Positions 33,376-45,685 of a stretch of DNA of 64,000 nucleotides are shown here, in pieces (within the stretch, counting starts at the first letter, position 1; each line of letters begins with the position of its first letter). The notes under the pieces are model-generated. The model had not been told where the DNA came from. It ran no database searches and was given only the letters and a program-made list of their open reading frames with translations. The translations under genes and the position numbers were made by a program. The stretch is from Mauremys mutica (Eukaryota > Chordata > Testudines > Geoemydidae), in the NCBI RefSeq assembly GCF_020497125.1, contig NC_059084.1, positions 7,219,501-7,283,500 of the forward strand, read 5' to 3'.

Positions 33376-34550
33376 TAACTAGTGAGGTTAGTTCCAACCT
33401 TCCTCCACATCAAATAGTCATTCTAATCCGTCTGGGGCACTTAAAGACATAGAATAGACAGACAGCTCAGCTGATCTAACAAGTGAACCTTTCAACCAGT
33501 GTGGTAATACAGGGCCTGATTCAAAGCCTACTAAAGCCAGTGGAAAGGATTCCATGTGAAAAGAACAAAATCTTCCAATTAATCCACATTCGTTCAGATA
33601 GGCAGCAACCAGATTGTTTTGTGATCGTCTCACAGTGGAGGATTTTTGTTCCTTTGCAGTCCTGTAATTTCATGTTAACCATGCGAGAGTGAATCGGTCC
33701 CCCCAACCGCAACTCACACATCTATTGGGCTATATGTGGTTTGAAACGTCTGAGAGCATCTGCGTGTGTGTATAAAATTCTCAGGTTTGGAGTGTGTTTT
33801 AAGTTTCTGTGCACTGCCGATCACAAATATTTTGGATTACAACCAAAAGAATATCATCTATCACAGCCTCACATCTTTACAGCTGCCACTGGGAGCTCAG
33901 TGCACCAGTTCCTGTGCTTTAGCTCAGCTCTGCATACCCCCCAGCCTTGCAATGACAATTATGAAACAGATGGTTACAGAAACCAATCGCTTACTGAAAT
34001 ATCAACCTAGATGGTTCAATTGCACCATTGCTGTTGATTTAAAGTCAATAGTCTTACAGGCCATTACAGTTCATTTTAATTTCTAGAGCTTTCAGTTCCT
34101 AAAGGTACATCAGAGGAATCGGTGTCCCTTAATTAACAGCTGGTGCACTCAGAGCATTCTCTTTTAATGTCAGCAAATGCCTCCTTAGGATGTTTCTAAG
34201 TTAATTGATTTAATATATACTATTAAATACTTAACAAGTCTTCTCCAGCCATAAATGGCTGAGGCATTTTTGTTAGCATAAACAGAAGCTCCTGCTTTAC
34301 AACCAGACCCTTGCATCTCTTTCACAAGGCTGAGTCGATCCCAAGTGCTGGGGTGAAATACAGTAACTCTCATCAAATTTTTTTTTGGGGGGGAGGGAGT
34401 GGTCCTGAGATTGTCCAATAGGTAAGGAACTTTGAAATAACCTCAGTGTCTTGAATCATGGAAGTGCACAGTTTCCTTTTGATTTCTTTGTAGGTGGCAA
34501 CACATCAGAAAGAATATTTGATATGAAAGGAACCTGGAACTAACCTTGTT
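33376..34550. other. no gene seen
   Basis: Contains repeat-like wording near 33511 (agggcctgattcaaagccta), an abundant old repeat. Otherwise nothing recognised. Confidence 0.4.
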
Positions 34551-34554
34551 AATT

Positions 34555-34670
34555 GTAAGGTATTATATTCCCCTGCCACCTAAGTGCTTCAGGGCAGGGA
34601 CTGTTTATTACAATGTATTCGTACAGCAATGGGACCATGATTTAGGCTGTGCTAAGATACAAAAAATAAT
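34555..34670 (+). repeat. L2-like 3' tail, sense
   Basis: The pattern cttcagggcagggactgttt, then tcgtacagcaatgggaccat, then ctaagatacaaaaaataata follows the L2-type tail. Confidence 0.5.
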
Positions 34671-35390
34671 ACCTTCCTTTTTTTTAAATGCTCCAAATTC
34701 AGCTCAGGAACAGACCGAGCCTTCAGCTTATGGCATCCAAAGCAAGAGAGGAGAGATCCAGGATAAATGGATGCTCAAAGTATTGGTCCGTGACAGACTG
34801 ACCAGTGGGGCGGGGGGAGTTACTATTTATGTTCTTCTTTGCTGATATTTTATAACAGAACTTTATAACTGGTTTTGTAACCAGTGTTTATACACACTCG
34901 ATTCCGGAGGAATTCGTCTACACAAACTATGGCAGGAATGGATACTGCACATCAAGGTGGAGTTGAGACACCTTGATAGAGTACATAGTTAAACAGGCCT
35001 ACTTGTAAAGATTGCACTGCCAGACAAGAAACCCCCACAAAGCTGCTCTGAGCCAAAGACAAGATATAAGACCTGGCCTGCTTCAGCCAAATGAAAAGAA
35101 AGGTCTAAGGTGGGCTCCCTTCATTTAAAAAAGAGTATAAGAAGGCCAGGATGCCCTCATTATATAGAGAATGGGAGTGCTCATCCCAGAAATCCTGACC
35201 CTCACCACCAGCTTCCACTGCCTCGCATCACATCCCCTTTATAGAGTCTTGAGTGAATTAATTAATTCCCTGCAGCTGGTGCAGACCTGAGACCCAGCAA
35301 TTCCCTGCACTCACTGCAAGCAGCTGTGGTCCTTTCTCCGGCCAGAGGGAGAGAAAGTTAACCCCTCCTCTGCAACACTCTGCGTAGGGT
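34671..35390. other. no gene seen
   Basis: No recognised element. Confidence 0.4.
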
Positions 35391-35394
35391 CTCT

Positions 35395-35532
35395 TAGACT
35401 CATAGACTTTAAGGTCAGAAGGGACCATTATGATCATCTAGTCTGACCACCTGCACAACGCAGGCCACAGAATCTCACCCACCCGCTCCTGGAACAAACC
35501 CCTAACCTATGTCTGAGTTATTGAAGTCCTTT
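35395..35532 (-). mobile_element. CR1 LINE 3' end, antisense
   Basis: Very clear 3'-terminal segment: catagactttaaggtcagaa, gggaccattatgatcatcta, cacaacgcaggccacagaat, acctatgtctgagttattga. Well preserved compared with the copy at 25168. Confidence 0.88.
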
Positions 35533-36790
35533 TGCCTGAACTCCTTTTTCTCATTGTGTCTTTAAAACACTCTAAAAAGCACCAGGGTTCTTTCATTGCT
35601 AGGAAGCTGGACGAAGATGTTGGCACAGAAAAGCACTGGGCAGGGCATTGCTCAGGTTTCTTTCAGATAAACGAATTCTGAAATGAAGGGGCAACGGCTC
35701 CTTTTAACCATGCAGTCTCCACGCAAAGGAAGCCGAGAGGATTTGAAATGAAATGTTCTCTCCTTGCACACCTAAACCTCCACCCTAAATCCCCACTGTT
35801 TGTTTCTGAACGAGGCAACCTTTCTGCTAAGCTCGCCTCTTTTTAATATATTTTGAGTCTGTGTGTCTGGGGCTTAAAAGAAAAAGAATCATGAAACCAA
35901 GAGATGACCAACCTCAAATGTTACAGCAAGGCATTTACTTAAATCATTCAAGAAAATGTCACCCCAAAGACCTTGTCTAATCAATCTACCTGGGCTTTAA
36001 GCAGAGGTCCCACTGAGCCTAAGAGAAGAGTCCACAGATTGCCAAAAGAATCGTCCCAAATTCCCTTTTATGTTGATCTAATGTGATGCAATAAAAGAAA
36101 TATATCAGAACCCATCAGGAACTTTTATTCTGATTAACCCTCCTGCAGTCTGATTTCCCCAGGCATGCCTGCTAAGGAGCCTAAAACCTGCAGAGGCAAA
36201 GCTGTGCAGGGAGTTGGCCCAAAGAGAACAAGGCCAGTATCATTTTCCATTAAAGTAGCAGCCTATAAGCCATAAACACATACCTGGCAGATTCGTGACT
36301 CCTAAGGCTGGACTGATTTACAGCTTTTAAATAAATTTGCAGTTTCTCCCTTCTTCAAATGTCCCTTCCTTGATTGCAGGAGCTTGTGAGCTAAGCTTGA
36401 ATTGTGAATTCACCCAGGATATGTTGCTGGAATACTAGATGTGTGGAGTGGACAGTGAAAGAGGAAGGCGTGGGGGACACTGGCACATCGAAATGACCAA
36501 TGTTAATGGTGTTAGTGGATGTTTCATTACGTATGTGCTTGAAAGTGCCTCTCCCTCCAGGATATTGAAAAATAAAATAAGATATTTCAATCTGAATGGG
36601 GAAGAAAGATTTTCAGTTGTGATGTATCAAATTATTTACTAGATTAGACTGAAATGATTCAAGGAGAGTATTTTAAAGCAGAACAACTGACAGAGGCAAT
36701 ATTTATGGGACTTGACTTTCATACCAGACAAACAGTGTCATTGGAATCCTTTTAGTTTCAAAACTTTGCTGAATAAAGAAGCAAAGAGGA
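35533..36790. other. no gene seen, partly low-repeat
   Basis: No exon. Positions 35900-36200 are free of repeats that I recognise. Confidence 0.45.
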
Positions 36791-36794
36791 TTTC

Positions 36795-36882
36795 CCATCT
36801 CAGAACAGAACAAAGGTGCATTTAGTCCAGTATCCTGTCTCTCAGGGTGACCAATGCTGAGTGCTTCAAAGGAAAACATACC
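36795..36882 (-). mobile_element. CR1 fragment, antisense
   Basis: The short phrases gaacaaaggtgcatttagtc, cagtatcctgtctctcaggg and gaccaatgctgagtgcttca correspond to the left part of the CR1 copy at 32988. Confidence 0.6.
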
Positions 36883-38330
36883 CTACCTGCTTACCTCCCC
36901 AAACACACACACACACAGTCTGGAGAAATGCTTCTCTGCTCTGTTCTCATGATTAACTTAGATCATTTGCATGTGGCAACCACAGGTTCACACTGCTGTT
37001 CAATGAAGGATAAGTAAGATGCATGGTGGAAGCTTGTAAATATTGCACTTGCTGGGCCAGATTCATCTGTGGTGCAACACCATTGAAACCAGGGGCATTG
37101 CAGCAAGGGTGAATTTGGCCCATTGTTATTTGGTTGGCTGATTTAATTTTTCCAGGCGTTTGGTCAAAAGACAGAAGATATGAACTTGATTCTAAACTGA
37201 TGCCGATGCAGCTTTTCATATAATAGGCAACCAGTCAAAGCAGAGAGGAATGAAATGTACACAATGACACTGGCAGCAGAGTTACACTCGAACGCACGTG
37301 TCTTCCTTTTCAGTCGCTGTGGACTTCAAGGCTCTCTCTGGAGTAGCTTTATCTCCCTCTTGAGACGAAGGAACTCTAAGAGCAGCAAGAGACTTTTTTG
37401 GCTCCACTCATGCTCCACAGGAATTCTGGGCTGGAGGTGACCAATCTCTGCCACTGTAAGGTGGCAGAAACAAAAACAAAAAGAGAGGTGCCCGCCATGA
37501 TCTGGGATGAGGAGTTTGAATTCCATTATTTTCATCTTAAAAAACCTATGACTTTTGACATGCTGGGATTTTTGCACATGGGTGGGTGGGTCTGATGGTA
37601 ACAGCTGAATAATTTTCACTGGAAAAAAAAAATCTAAAGTGCTGCCAGTTTAAACCCTGAGCCACATTGGGAGCTAACAGAGAGCAGAAATGTGCGGTGA
37701 TGCTGCACAGACACAAAGGACCAGACCAGTGAACTCTCAGTCAAAGCTTTCATTCCCTCAAGAGTGGTCAGGTTTCTTCTTCCCGCACAGATTAAAGGAT
37801 TTTTAAAAGCCTCTTCCTGAACCCCGATCAGCCATCCCTACCTCCCATGCCCTCACAGTACACAGGACAGGATTTAACCCTAAGTACGTAGTGATTATGC
37901 ACATTGAAGGTCACACTACAAGCTGACACAGAGACCCTGGGTTCCTTTCACAGCTGAGAATGTAAAATGCATGTGTGCACCTAAACTAGTCACTGCAACA
38001 CCTGCAAGGGGGACTAGGTGCCTAAAGACAATTGCAGCTAGTCCTTATCCAATCCTCAACCAGGCAAATCTCCTCTGAAAATGAATGGAAGTATTGGTCA
38101 ACTAGTGGCTGCAATATTTGGCCCAAGATCTCCATGTGGCTACCAAAATGTGGATTTAGACACTTATGGGTAGGCACACAAATTGGAAAGTTGGACACAC
38201 TGTCAGTTTCACCTGCCTTTTATTTAAATAGGAAACAGTGACTTCCAGGTCCCATAAATTGTTCAAGTAACAGGCACAGTCAGATTCCTTGTGGAAGTCA
38301 AAGCAGCTTGAGTGCACAATATAAATGATT
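36883..38330. other. no gene seen
   Basis: A short CA run (about 36904-36917) and an old repeat phrase near 37053 (ctgggccagattcatctgtg). No exon. Confidence 0.4.
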
Positions 38331-38332
38331 GT

Positions 38333-38333
<1 letters not shown>

Positions 38334-38367
<34 letters not shown>
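38334..38367. repeat. (CA)17 microsatellite
   Basis: Seventeen uninterrupted CA units, likely polymorphic. Confidence 0.97.
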
Positions 38368-38368
<1 letters not shown>

Positions 38369-38814
38369 TATGTCTGGCAAAATTGGAATAATCAGTTTTA
38401 CCAGAGATACAAACATAAGGAAGAGGAGTGAAGAATTCCAACAGGACAGGGAGAGTTTCATTGCATTCAAATTACACCCATGATTACAATCCCAAAGGGT
38501 GCGTGCATTGCTAGAGATTAAGCTAGTAGTTTTGTATGACTGCTAATGGTTGTGTTATTACACGTTGCCATTCAGTGGAAATACCAGTGTTTCCTTCTTT
38601 TCCAAGTTGTTTCCTTTTCTTTTCTGATTCTCAGTCTTGGGCGATTACCTGTGAGGTCCCTTCCTGCATTTTTGTTGAAGACTGTCAATAGCACCACTTA
38701 GTGGCTTGTTCCACAAAACACATCATGGTCCATCTGCTGAAAACATTCATATTTGAAGGCACTGGGTTCCTCATTCCTGACTTTCTGTCATATAACCAGA
38801 ATTTTCAGCAGGGC

Positions 38815-38995
38815 TCAGCACCCACAACTGTGGCCTGATTTTCAAGAGTGCTCAGCTCCCATTTAGGCACCAAAATAAGTGGTTAGATTTCAGCCCCTAA
38901 TGTGCTGAGTTCTTCTGAGAAGCTGGCCATAAGTGTCACAGTGGGAGTTGCTGGGTGCTGAATACTTTTGAAATCTGGTCCCATATAACTTTCTA
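38815..38995. repeat. old fold-back repeat ('tgattttcaa' family)
   Basis: The left wording cagcacccacaactgtggcc, then tgattttcaagagtgctcag, mirrors the right wording gagttgctgggtgctgaata, then cttttgaaatctggtccc in inverted orientation. A similar arrangement is at 43370-43550. Confidence 0.5.
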
Positions 38996-39111
38996 ATGTG
39001 TATGAAGCACCGCAAATACCACAGACTTCCCATAGCAGTAGTAGGGGCAACCAACCTAGCTAGTTGTTCTTCACTTTGGGGAAGGATTGTAAAATAATTT
39101 ATATTAGGGTG

Positions 39112-39550
39112 GTTCGAGGTCTGCTATAGACCTCCCGCCCCCAGGGTCTGACTTGGATATGGACAGGAATCTATCTAATATGATGAGGGAGATAAATACT
39201 TTGGGGAATTGTGTCATAGTGGGAGACTTTAACTTCCCAGATATAGATCGGAGACAAAATGCTATTAATAGTGGTAGGGCCCTGGGTGTGCGAGATGACA
39301 GTTTTCTTCATCGTCACTGAATTGCTGGGTGCTGTTGGTGGCCTGTGATATACAGGAGGGCAGAGTAGATGATCTGGGGGTCCCTTCTGGCCTTAAACTC
39401 TATAACTCTAGTTTTAAGACGCAGCTTGATAAATTCATGAAAGAGATTATATGACAGGGCTGCCTGAGATAGCAGGGGCATGGACTCAAGGACCCAGCAG
39501 ATACTTCTGTCCCTATGTGAAATTGTTATGAAATATTGTCCCGTTTTGAG
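39112..39550 (+). mobile_element. CR1-type LINE remnant with endonuclease fragment
   Basis: Positions about 39200-39250 translate to VIVGDFNFPDI, the D-F-N motif of an APE-type LINE endonuclease. The sequence then jumps to the 3' end (tgttggtggcctgtgatata, ctggccttaaactctataac at about 39390-39410). A large internal deletion, or two separate insertions, joins an ORF2 N-terminal piece to a CR1 tail. The sequence to about 39550 may be another tail fragment. Confidence 0.65.
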
Positions 39551-41640
39551 GAAGTTTATATACCACCAGAGTTAGCACGGTTTTCTTGTGTGAATTTTCT
39601 TGTGCTGAAAAGACCATGGGCTAATAAAGCTTTTTTCCATGTGCCTCACCCTAATGGTACCACATGATGTTCAGTTTCATAATCCTAGACACTAATCATG
39701 CAGAAGCCTGTTCAGGCCCCCAGTTCTCCACTACATCCAAGCTGTGTTCAGACATAGCGTACAGTGGCTGTGCCAAGGAGACAGCCATGCTCCCCTGACC
39801 CTCAGCCACTCAGGTCCAGTGGAAGTTAGAGTAGCAGGGGACCTGTAGATCAGGTATAGTGCAGCTCAGGTCCACCAAACCTCCTCCTGCCCCCAACATG
39901 CTCCCTCGCGGTTATGCCCAGGGGGTGGGGCAGCTGGTGTCCGAGGTGCCTCTGCCAGCTTAACACTGCGTGGATATCCCCCCGATACAGAGGGGATTCA
40001 AGGGAATTGCCAGTTGGCTTCAATTCACTTTGGGCTGCTAATGCTAAAGTGAAGTTCGCAGAATGGAGAATTTGGTCTTTCACAGCAGTCTGAACAGCCA
40101 TGAACTAGTCTTATTTATAGCATACGGCTCAGCTCATTCCTGGTATTTTTTCACTTAAGAGCCTACATCCTCCCAGTTTGTCACCTCACAGTCACCTTGA
40201 ATTTGCTTGAGTTCCAGTTCCACTCCACGGCAGTCACCAAAGAAAACCCACACACTTGTAGAGCCAGATTTTCCAAAGGGATCTGCTCCCCAGAAGCTCT
40301 TGTCTCCCATTGGGTGCCTAATGGGAGGGAGCTGAGCTCTTTTTGATAATCCGGCCTGTAATTTTTACACAGAGTATGTGTTTATTTAGCTATCCTTAGG
40401 CAGGTTAATTATTAGAAACGTGGAATTTAATAGGCTACATTGTGCAACATTTTAGTTCTATTCAAGAGCACTTACTCTCAGGAGTAACACATTCATTTCA
40501 GTGAGTCTCTTGGATTAGTAAATGCTCACCATTGTGATTAAGGGGTTCACAGTCTGGTCCCACAGTTCACAGCACATCCCTGTAAGGGATGCATCAGGGT
40601 CACTTCACCCATTATGACAATGCGTTATTTTTTTCCACCCATTTGTTCTAAGTTAATTTGGTGATTCTCAGTTTTTATTATTCTGTAAAATTCCCACAGA
40701 GTGATTTAAAAAAAAAATCTTGTCTTCCTCCAACCAGTGCGATCCAAGTTCTAATGTGGATATATTACAGAATGGTGCCAACCAGTGAGCCTCTGAAATC
40801 CAGAAAATCCAGGCGGGAGAACAAGAGGTAGTTCTATTGGCCAAAAGATAAATGGATGGGATTTCCAAAGCTGCTTTCTGGGTTTTGGTCACTATGCAGC
40901 TTTGAAAATCCCACTCTAAATCTGGGGACAGTCTACAGATCCCTTCATGCTTCCAATATGGACACAGAGTAGGATTTTCAAAAGCACTTTAGTGACTTAG
41001 GAGCACAAATCCCATTGACTTTACAGAGAGGTAAAGCTGATGTTCCTATTGGCATGGAGAAAGCATGTGCTCAATATGTTGGAGACACTGGGGTAATTAT
41101 GAAGTAACTTTTCTATAGAAAACATTGAAAGTTTGTTACATTTGGTTCCAAATGGTGTCTTGAAGCAGCAAATACAGTCAATAGTTTAGCAGAGGATGTG
41201 ATCTACAATAACGAGTAGAATGCCTGTCATATATAGTCTTGCAAAAGAACATTTAAAGATAATCCAGGTTTTCGTTGCAGGAAGGGGACAGAGAGAAGTA
41301 AACTTTTTGTCATTGTTTCTGTTTCACACATACCCGGACAAAAGCCAACACTCAGTTGTAGCAAGAAAAGCTAAGAAGGAAATTAAACAATTCAAAGAGG
41401 AAAAGAGCGAGACTTTGATGGAAGGTGGTGTTCAGAAGCCAAGTGTAGTCACTGCCAACAATCATTCCACTGTATAGCTATTACCATTAGAGACAGAGAA
41501 ACTAGAAAACAGCAGCAAACAGAGAATATAAATGTGAAGGAGTTTAACACTGGGGGGTTGGGAGGAACCTTCCACAATAAAGTGCTGTGTTGCGCTCAGG
41601 AAGCCAAACTCTTTCAGACTGGATCTAATCTATACAATTA
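39551..41640. other. no gene seen; old repeat fragments
   Basis: Short pieces of an old fold-back family near 40264 (agattttccaaagggatctg) and 40973 (ggattttcaaaagcacttta). No exon. Confidence 0.4.
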
Positions 41641-41648
41641 AGAAATCC

Positions 41649-41831
41649 AGGGCTTGTCTACACCCCCTGGCAACGTGCACTACTGTTTGAAATAGCACTG
41701 CGTTAACACACCCTTGGAAACTTTTAATGCAGTCCTGGAGGGGCTACGCACGCCAGTTAGTGCACAACACATTGGTGTGCATTAGATCACACCCCTCTAG
41801 TGCACATTGCTGAGCCGTGTGGACAAGCCCT
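41649..41831. mobile_element. TIR MITE, 183 bp
   Basis: The left end agggcttgtctacac (41649-41663) and the right end gtgtggacaagccct (41817-41831) are inverted repeats at 14 of 15 positions. No coding capacity. The target duplication is not clear, so the superfamily is left open. Confidence 0.7.
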
Positions 41832-43365
41832 TTGGGAGAACACGGGGGAATCCACGTTCCCAGTGAGTCTCCTGGGCAGGTGACTGACGCAGAAAATGTC
41901 AGTGTGTTCTAGCACCACTCGGATCGGTCTCGGGAGGAAGGAGGGGGTCTGATGAGAAGCAGGATTAAGATACAATACAAAGGGGCAGCCTCAGTTGGTT
42001 CCTAGAGGCTTTTTATTGTTCTGTTCCTGAGATGACTTACGTTAATGATTGTATTAGTCAGAGCATAAGGATACACAGAGGACACACCAAAGCAGGCTGG
42101 TGGTTCGCTAGCTACAATCACCAAGGAAAAAGGCATGCATTGTACTGTTATTGTTCCTTTTAATAATTCCTTAGATTGATACAGTGCTGCACAACCTGAA
42201 AGGACTCAGAGCAAAGGACACATTGCTCCCCTCTGCTCTGGGAGAGGCAACTTTGGCCAGATATCTCCTATGCAAGAGCCTCCTGTCTACATAATTGTGA
42301 GCCTAAAAGGAAGTGGGAGGAGCAAAGCTGCTCTCCATGGTATCTATCACCCCCGGAAACTCATGGTGATAACGTAGTATGGCCATACCTGGGTTTCCCC
42401 ACTTCCTTTAAGAACCCCCGTACTTGAGCATTCAGCATTCAGTCCATAGCAGCAACAGAAGCTGAGTTACCATGGCAGGTGTGAGGGAAGGCTAGTGGAA
42501 CCATTCAGAAGAAACTCCACTAGTGAGTTCTATCCAAGTTTCCTGTCCCCTGCGCAGGTCTCTCTAGCATAGGGGACAATCTAGTTGGCCCAATCAATGC
42601 GCTAATCCTACCACTAAGTGCAGCTACCTCTGTCTAATGAAGCCAGTTCTACAGATTGCATTGTCGGAGAAAATTTATCTCCAGAGAAATAGCGTGAGCA
42701 GACTCCAATCCAATGTTACAAACCTTCCAAGCCGAAGATTCAAATATAATCTGAGTGCAAAATCAACTCTGTGAAACTACTGGGCCAAATCTTGGCCCCA
42801 GACAAGCTGTTTTGTGTTGCTCCAGTGGTGTGAAATAGCGCAAAATCATCTTAAGTAGATGGGAATTCCCACGGTGAAGGGAATCCAAGGTGGACTCCTC
42901 CATCCTTCAGGTCACAGCATAGTGGGGCTGTTGGAGGCATACCAATGGGAAGGGGACATTGCAGGAGTGCTTCTACACTCCCGTGATTCCCAGCTGCAGA
43001 AAGGCCCTAGAGTATTATAATTTAGAGCAGCCCTGACACTGCTCTAAAGTATGCTGGGGTGGGGTGGAAGGGCCAGGAATTGAGGGAGAAAATAGATAGC
43101 TCTTTCCCTCATACACCTCCTCCGCTGTGCTAAGCAGAGTTCTGGTGCAGCTCAGGCTCTGGTCCAGAATTTCAGAGAAATGGGTCAGCAATGTGCAGTC
43201 TGGTTTATATGTATTCCATTTTAGTTTCCATTTTTTTTTCCAGAAAGGTAAATGATAACACTCATGTCTGCCTGAATCAGAGAGAGATCTGGTCAAATCT
43301 CCTTTCATATTGTGACATCTAAATGCTCTGGGCCAGAATTTTAGACGAGGGGGACCTGAGTTACA
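41832..43365. other. no gene seen
   Basis: Nothing recognised beyond a short old repeat phrase near 42782 (tgggccaaatcttggcccca). Confidence 0.4.
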
Positions 43366-43369
43366 AATG

Positions 43370-43550
43370 AGCTCAAGGCTAGATTTCCAAGTACTGAGCA
43401 CCCAGAATTGTGTCCAGGTTCTCAAAAGAGCTGTGCACCCAACACGCCTCCAATGTGCTGAATGCTTTTGAAAATCGAGTGCAGACAGCTGAGCTTCTTT
43501 TGGGAGCTGCGGGTGCTGAATAACTCTGAAAATCAGGCCCTTAAGAAACA
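43370..43550. repeat. old fold-back repeat ('tgattttcaa' family)
   Basis: The left arm (tactgagcacccagaattgt) and right arm (gctgcgggtgctgaataact, then ctgaaaatcaggccctt) are inverted versions of one another. Related to 38815-38995. The 216-codon minus-strand frame at 43015-43665 runs through it. Confidence 0.5.
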
Positions 43551-45160
43551 AATCTTTGGTTAATTTGGTAGAAAGATGTTGTTTACTAAGGATGGGAATC
43601 TCAGACAACAGTTCCCCCATTTCAAACATTTTCAAGAGAAAAAACAACAACAAACCAAAAAACAAACAGTGCTATTCTGACTTTGAAGGACAAATAACTC
43701 CATCTGTTCAATTGCAAAGAAAATTACATCTTACATCTGTTCTCATGCTGTAGAAAATAGTGTCTTTTCTTTGAATACATTCTCCCATTTGTTTTCAGAG
43801 GAGGGTTTCTTTTTTGCCTCTAGTTTTATACAAAATTGTGAACACCGTGACAGATTTAAACACAAAAGCAATGGCTTCTTTTATGATGCTTGTTGGTAGA
43901 ACTTATCATTTTAATTTCTTATTGATTCCCAAGGCAGACAAGGATCTTACTGTGACAAGAAGGAATGCTATGTCTCTGCCAAATGAAACCAACATATAAT
44001 GGCTCAGAAATCAAAGAAAATGGTGGCTCATGGGAAATGCAAACTTTTAGCTTTTCCAGTGCCCTGCCAATTATATTTTGTGCCCCAAAATCATTTTCTC
44101 CCTCTAACATTTTTCTATTCTTGGTTTTCTCACTTTATTTTGAACAGGGTTTTGGGGGGGAGGGGCAGAACATAAATCTACCTTGCTTGTTGAAATCATG
44201 ATTCTTTTACTGGCTAAGAAAACATTTAAAATAACTATTGGTCTCCAAGTCGAAATGTTTGCAGGCTTTAAAATATAAAGTCTATAAAAACATCCTTGAA
44301 TGATCCCGTCACCATCAGAAAGCTGAAATAGTTTATTAAGATTTCCTTGCCATTGTAATGTCTCGCACAGGTGCCAACGTGTTACATTTAACGCATAACA
44401 GAGGCTTCTTTCAGGGAGCGGGGATGAGGAGGCAGAAGTGCATCCCAAGCCGTTTAACAAACTATTCTTACATTACCCAGAGTAGATGAGCCAGTGGAGT
44501 CACTGTGACACAAGTGACCATTAAAATGCAAAGGAGGGACTTCAGCTGACAGAGCTACCTCAGGACTCAGGAACTGCTTTCAAAATAAGGATACGGAGGA
44601 TCAAAGCGCAATAGCGCTATTCTGCACTTCTATAGCACCTGCCACCTGAGGAGCTTAAAGCACTTTTGGGCCAACATGGATGGAATTCACCCCTGTTCAG
44701 AGAGCCAGTGTAAGACCCATGCACCCCTTACATCCCTCCAAACAGGCGTTAAGTGGGTCTTACGCGGTGTACAGACCCTTTTGCTGGCCCTCTGCACAGG
44801 GGGAGATTTCAATACAATACATGAATTGTGCTGCTGACTGGTGATTTCATCACAAGCTTGTGATAAGGGTTATTCTCTTAACACTCACAACTGGCAGAAT
44901 CATGTTATTATTTGAGAATCTCGGCTTCTGTTTTTTAAAAAGAGTTTCTAGGCCTCATGGTTTCAGAAAAGAGCTGGAAAAGATTAACCCTAAAGTCTCC
45001 AGTAATCAAGCAATGAAAAGAACCCTACATTTTTTCCAATTCTCAAGATTTAAACCGATGTCATGATTTTTTCGGGGAGAGGGTGACTCCTGATTTTTGA
45101 ATGCTTAGGGTTGGCAATACTGCATTTAGCCTTGAAACACCCCTGAGGCATGTCAGTATT
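43551..45160. other. no gene seen
   Basis: A MIR-tail-like phrase occurs at 44625-44660 (cttctatagcacctgccacc). Otherwise nothing recognised. Confidence 0.4.
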
Positions 45161-45164
45161 AGTA

Positions 45165-45350
45165 ATCCAGTTTATAAATGGGGAAACTAATGCTGAAAGC
45201 AGTTAAATAACCAATCCATCTTCCACCAAATTCAGCTCGGTCATTGACGCCAGTGGAAGCAGGCAGAGGTCACAAGTGACTTACCTAAATTCACACAAAC
45301 CTGTGGCAGAATTGAGAACTCAGGTGTCCTGATGGCAGGTCCCTTACTTG
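45165..45350 (-). repeat. MIR-type SINE, antisense, interrupted
   Basis: Starts tttataaatggggaaactaa and resumes after about 60 bp of other sequence with tcacaagtgacttacctaaa and tgtggcagaattgagaactc. Reads as a MIR with an insertion or a duplicated middle. Confidence 0.5.
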
Positions 45351-45564
45351 AATCACTAGGTCAGATTACTCCAATTTTTCATGTTTAGAACAGAGGAGAG
45401 ACCTTCACTCGTCTTTATTTCAGTGCTTGAATTGGATGCTGTTTTGAGGTTTTGGAAATATTCGGACACCGTTTTTTTTATTTTTCATTTCAGGATTCTG
45501 GTTAGAACCAGAACTGCTGTATAAAAGGTTGTCATGATGGTCTTTCCAGCCACAGTCCGAAGTA

Positions 45565-45685
45565 GAAGTCCTGGAAGCTCTTTGATGCAGGAACTGTCTT
45601 TTTCTTCTGCGTTTATACACCATCCTGCACAATGGGGTCATGCCTAGGGATTCTGGGTGCTACCACAATACAAATAATGGAAACC
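45565..45685 (+). repeat. L2-like 3' tail, sense
   Basis: Order: ggaagctctttgatgcagga, then cctgcacaatggggtcatgc, then ggtgctaccacaatacaaat. A clear sense tail. Confidence 0.6.

Noticed and set aside
38334..38367. CA array considered as a CRISPR-like or regulatory repeat
   Set aside because: It is a simple dinucleotide microsatellite with no spacers, in a vertebrate genome.
43015..43665. 216-codon minus-strand frame
   Set aside because: It runs through an old fold-back repeat at 43370-43550, resembles no protein I know, and shows no exon structure.
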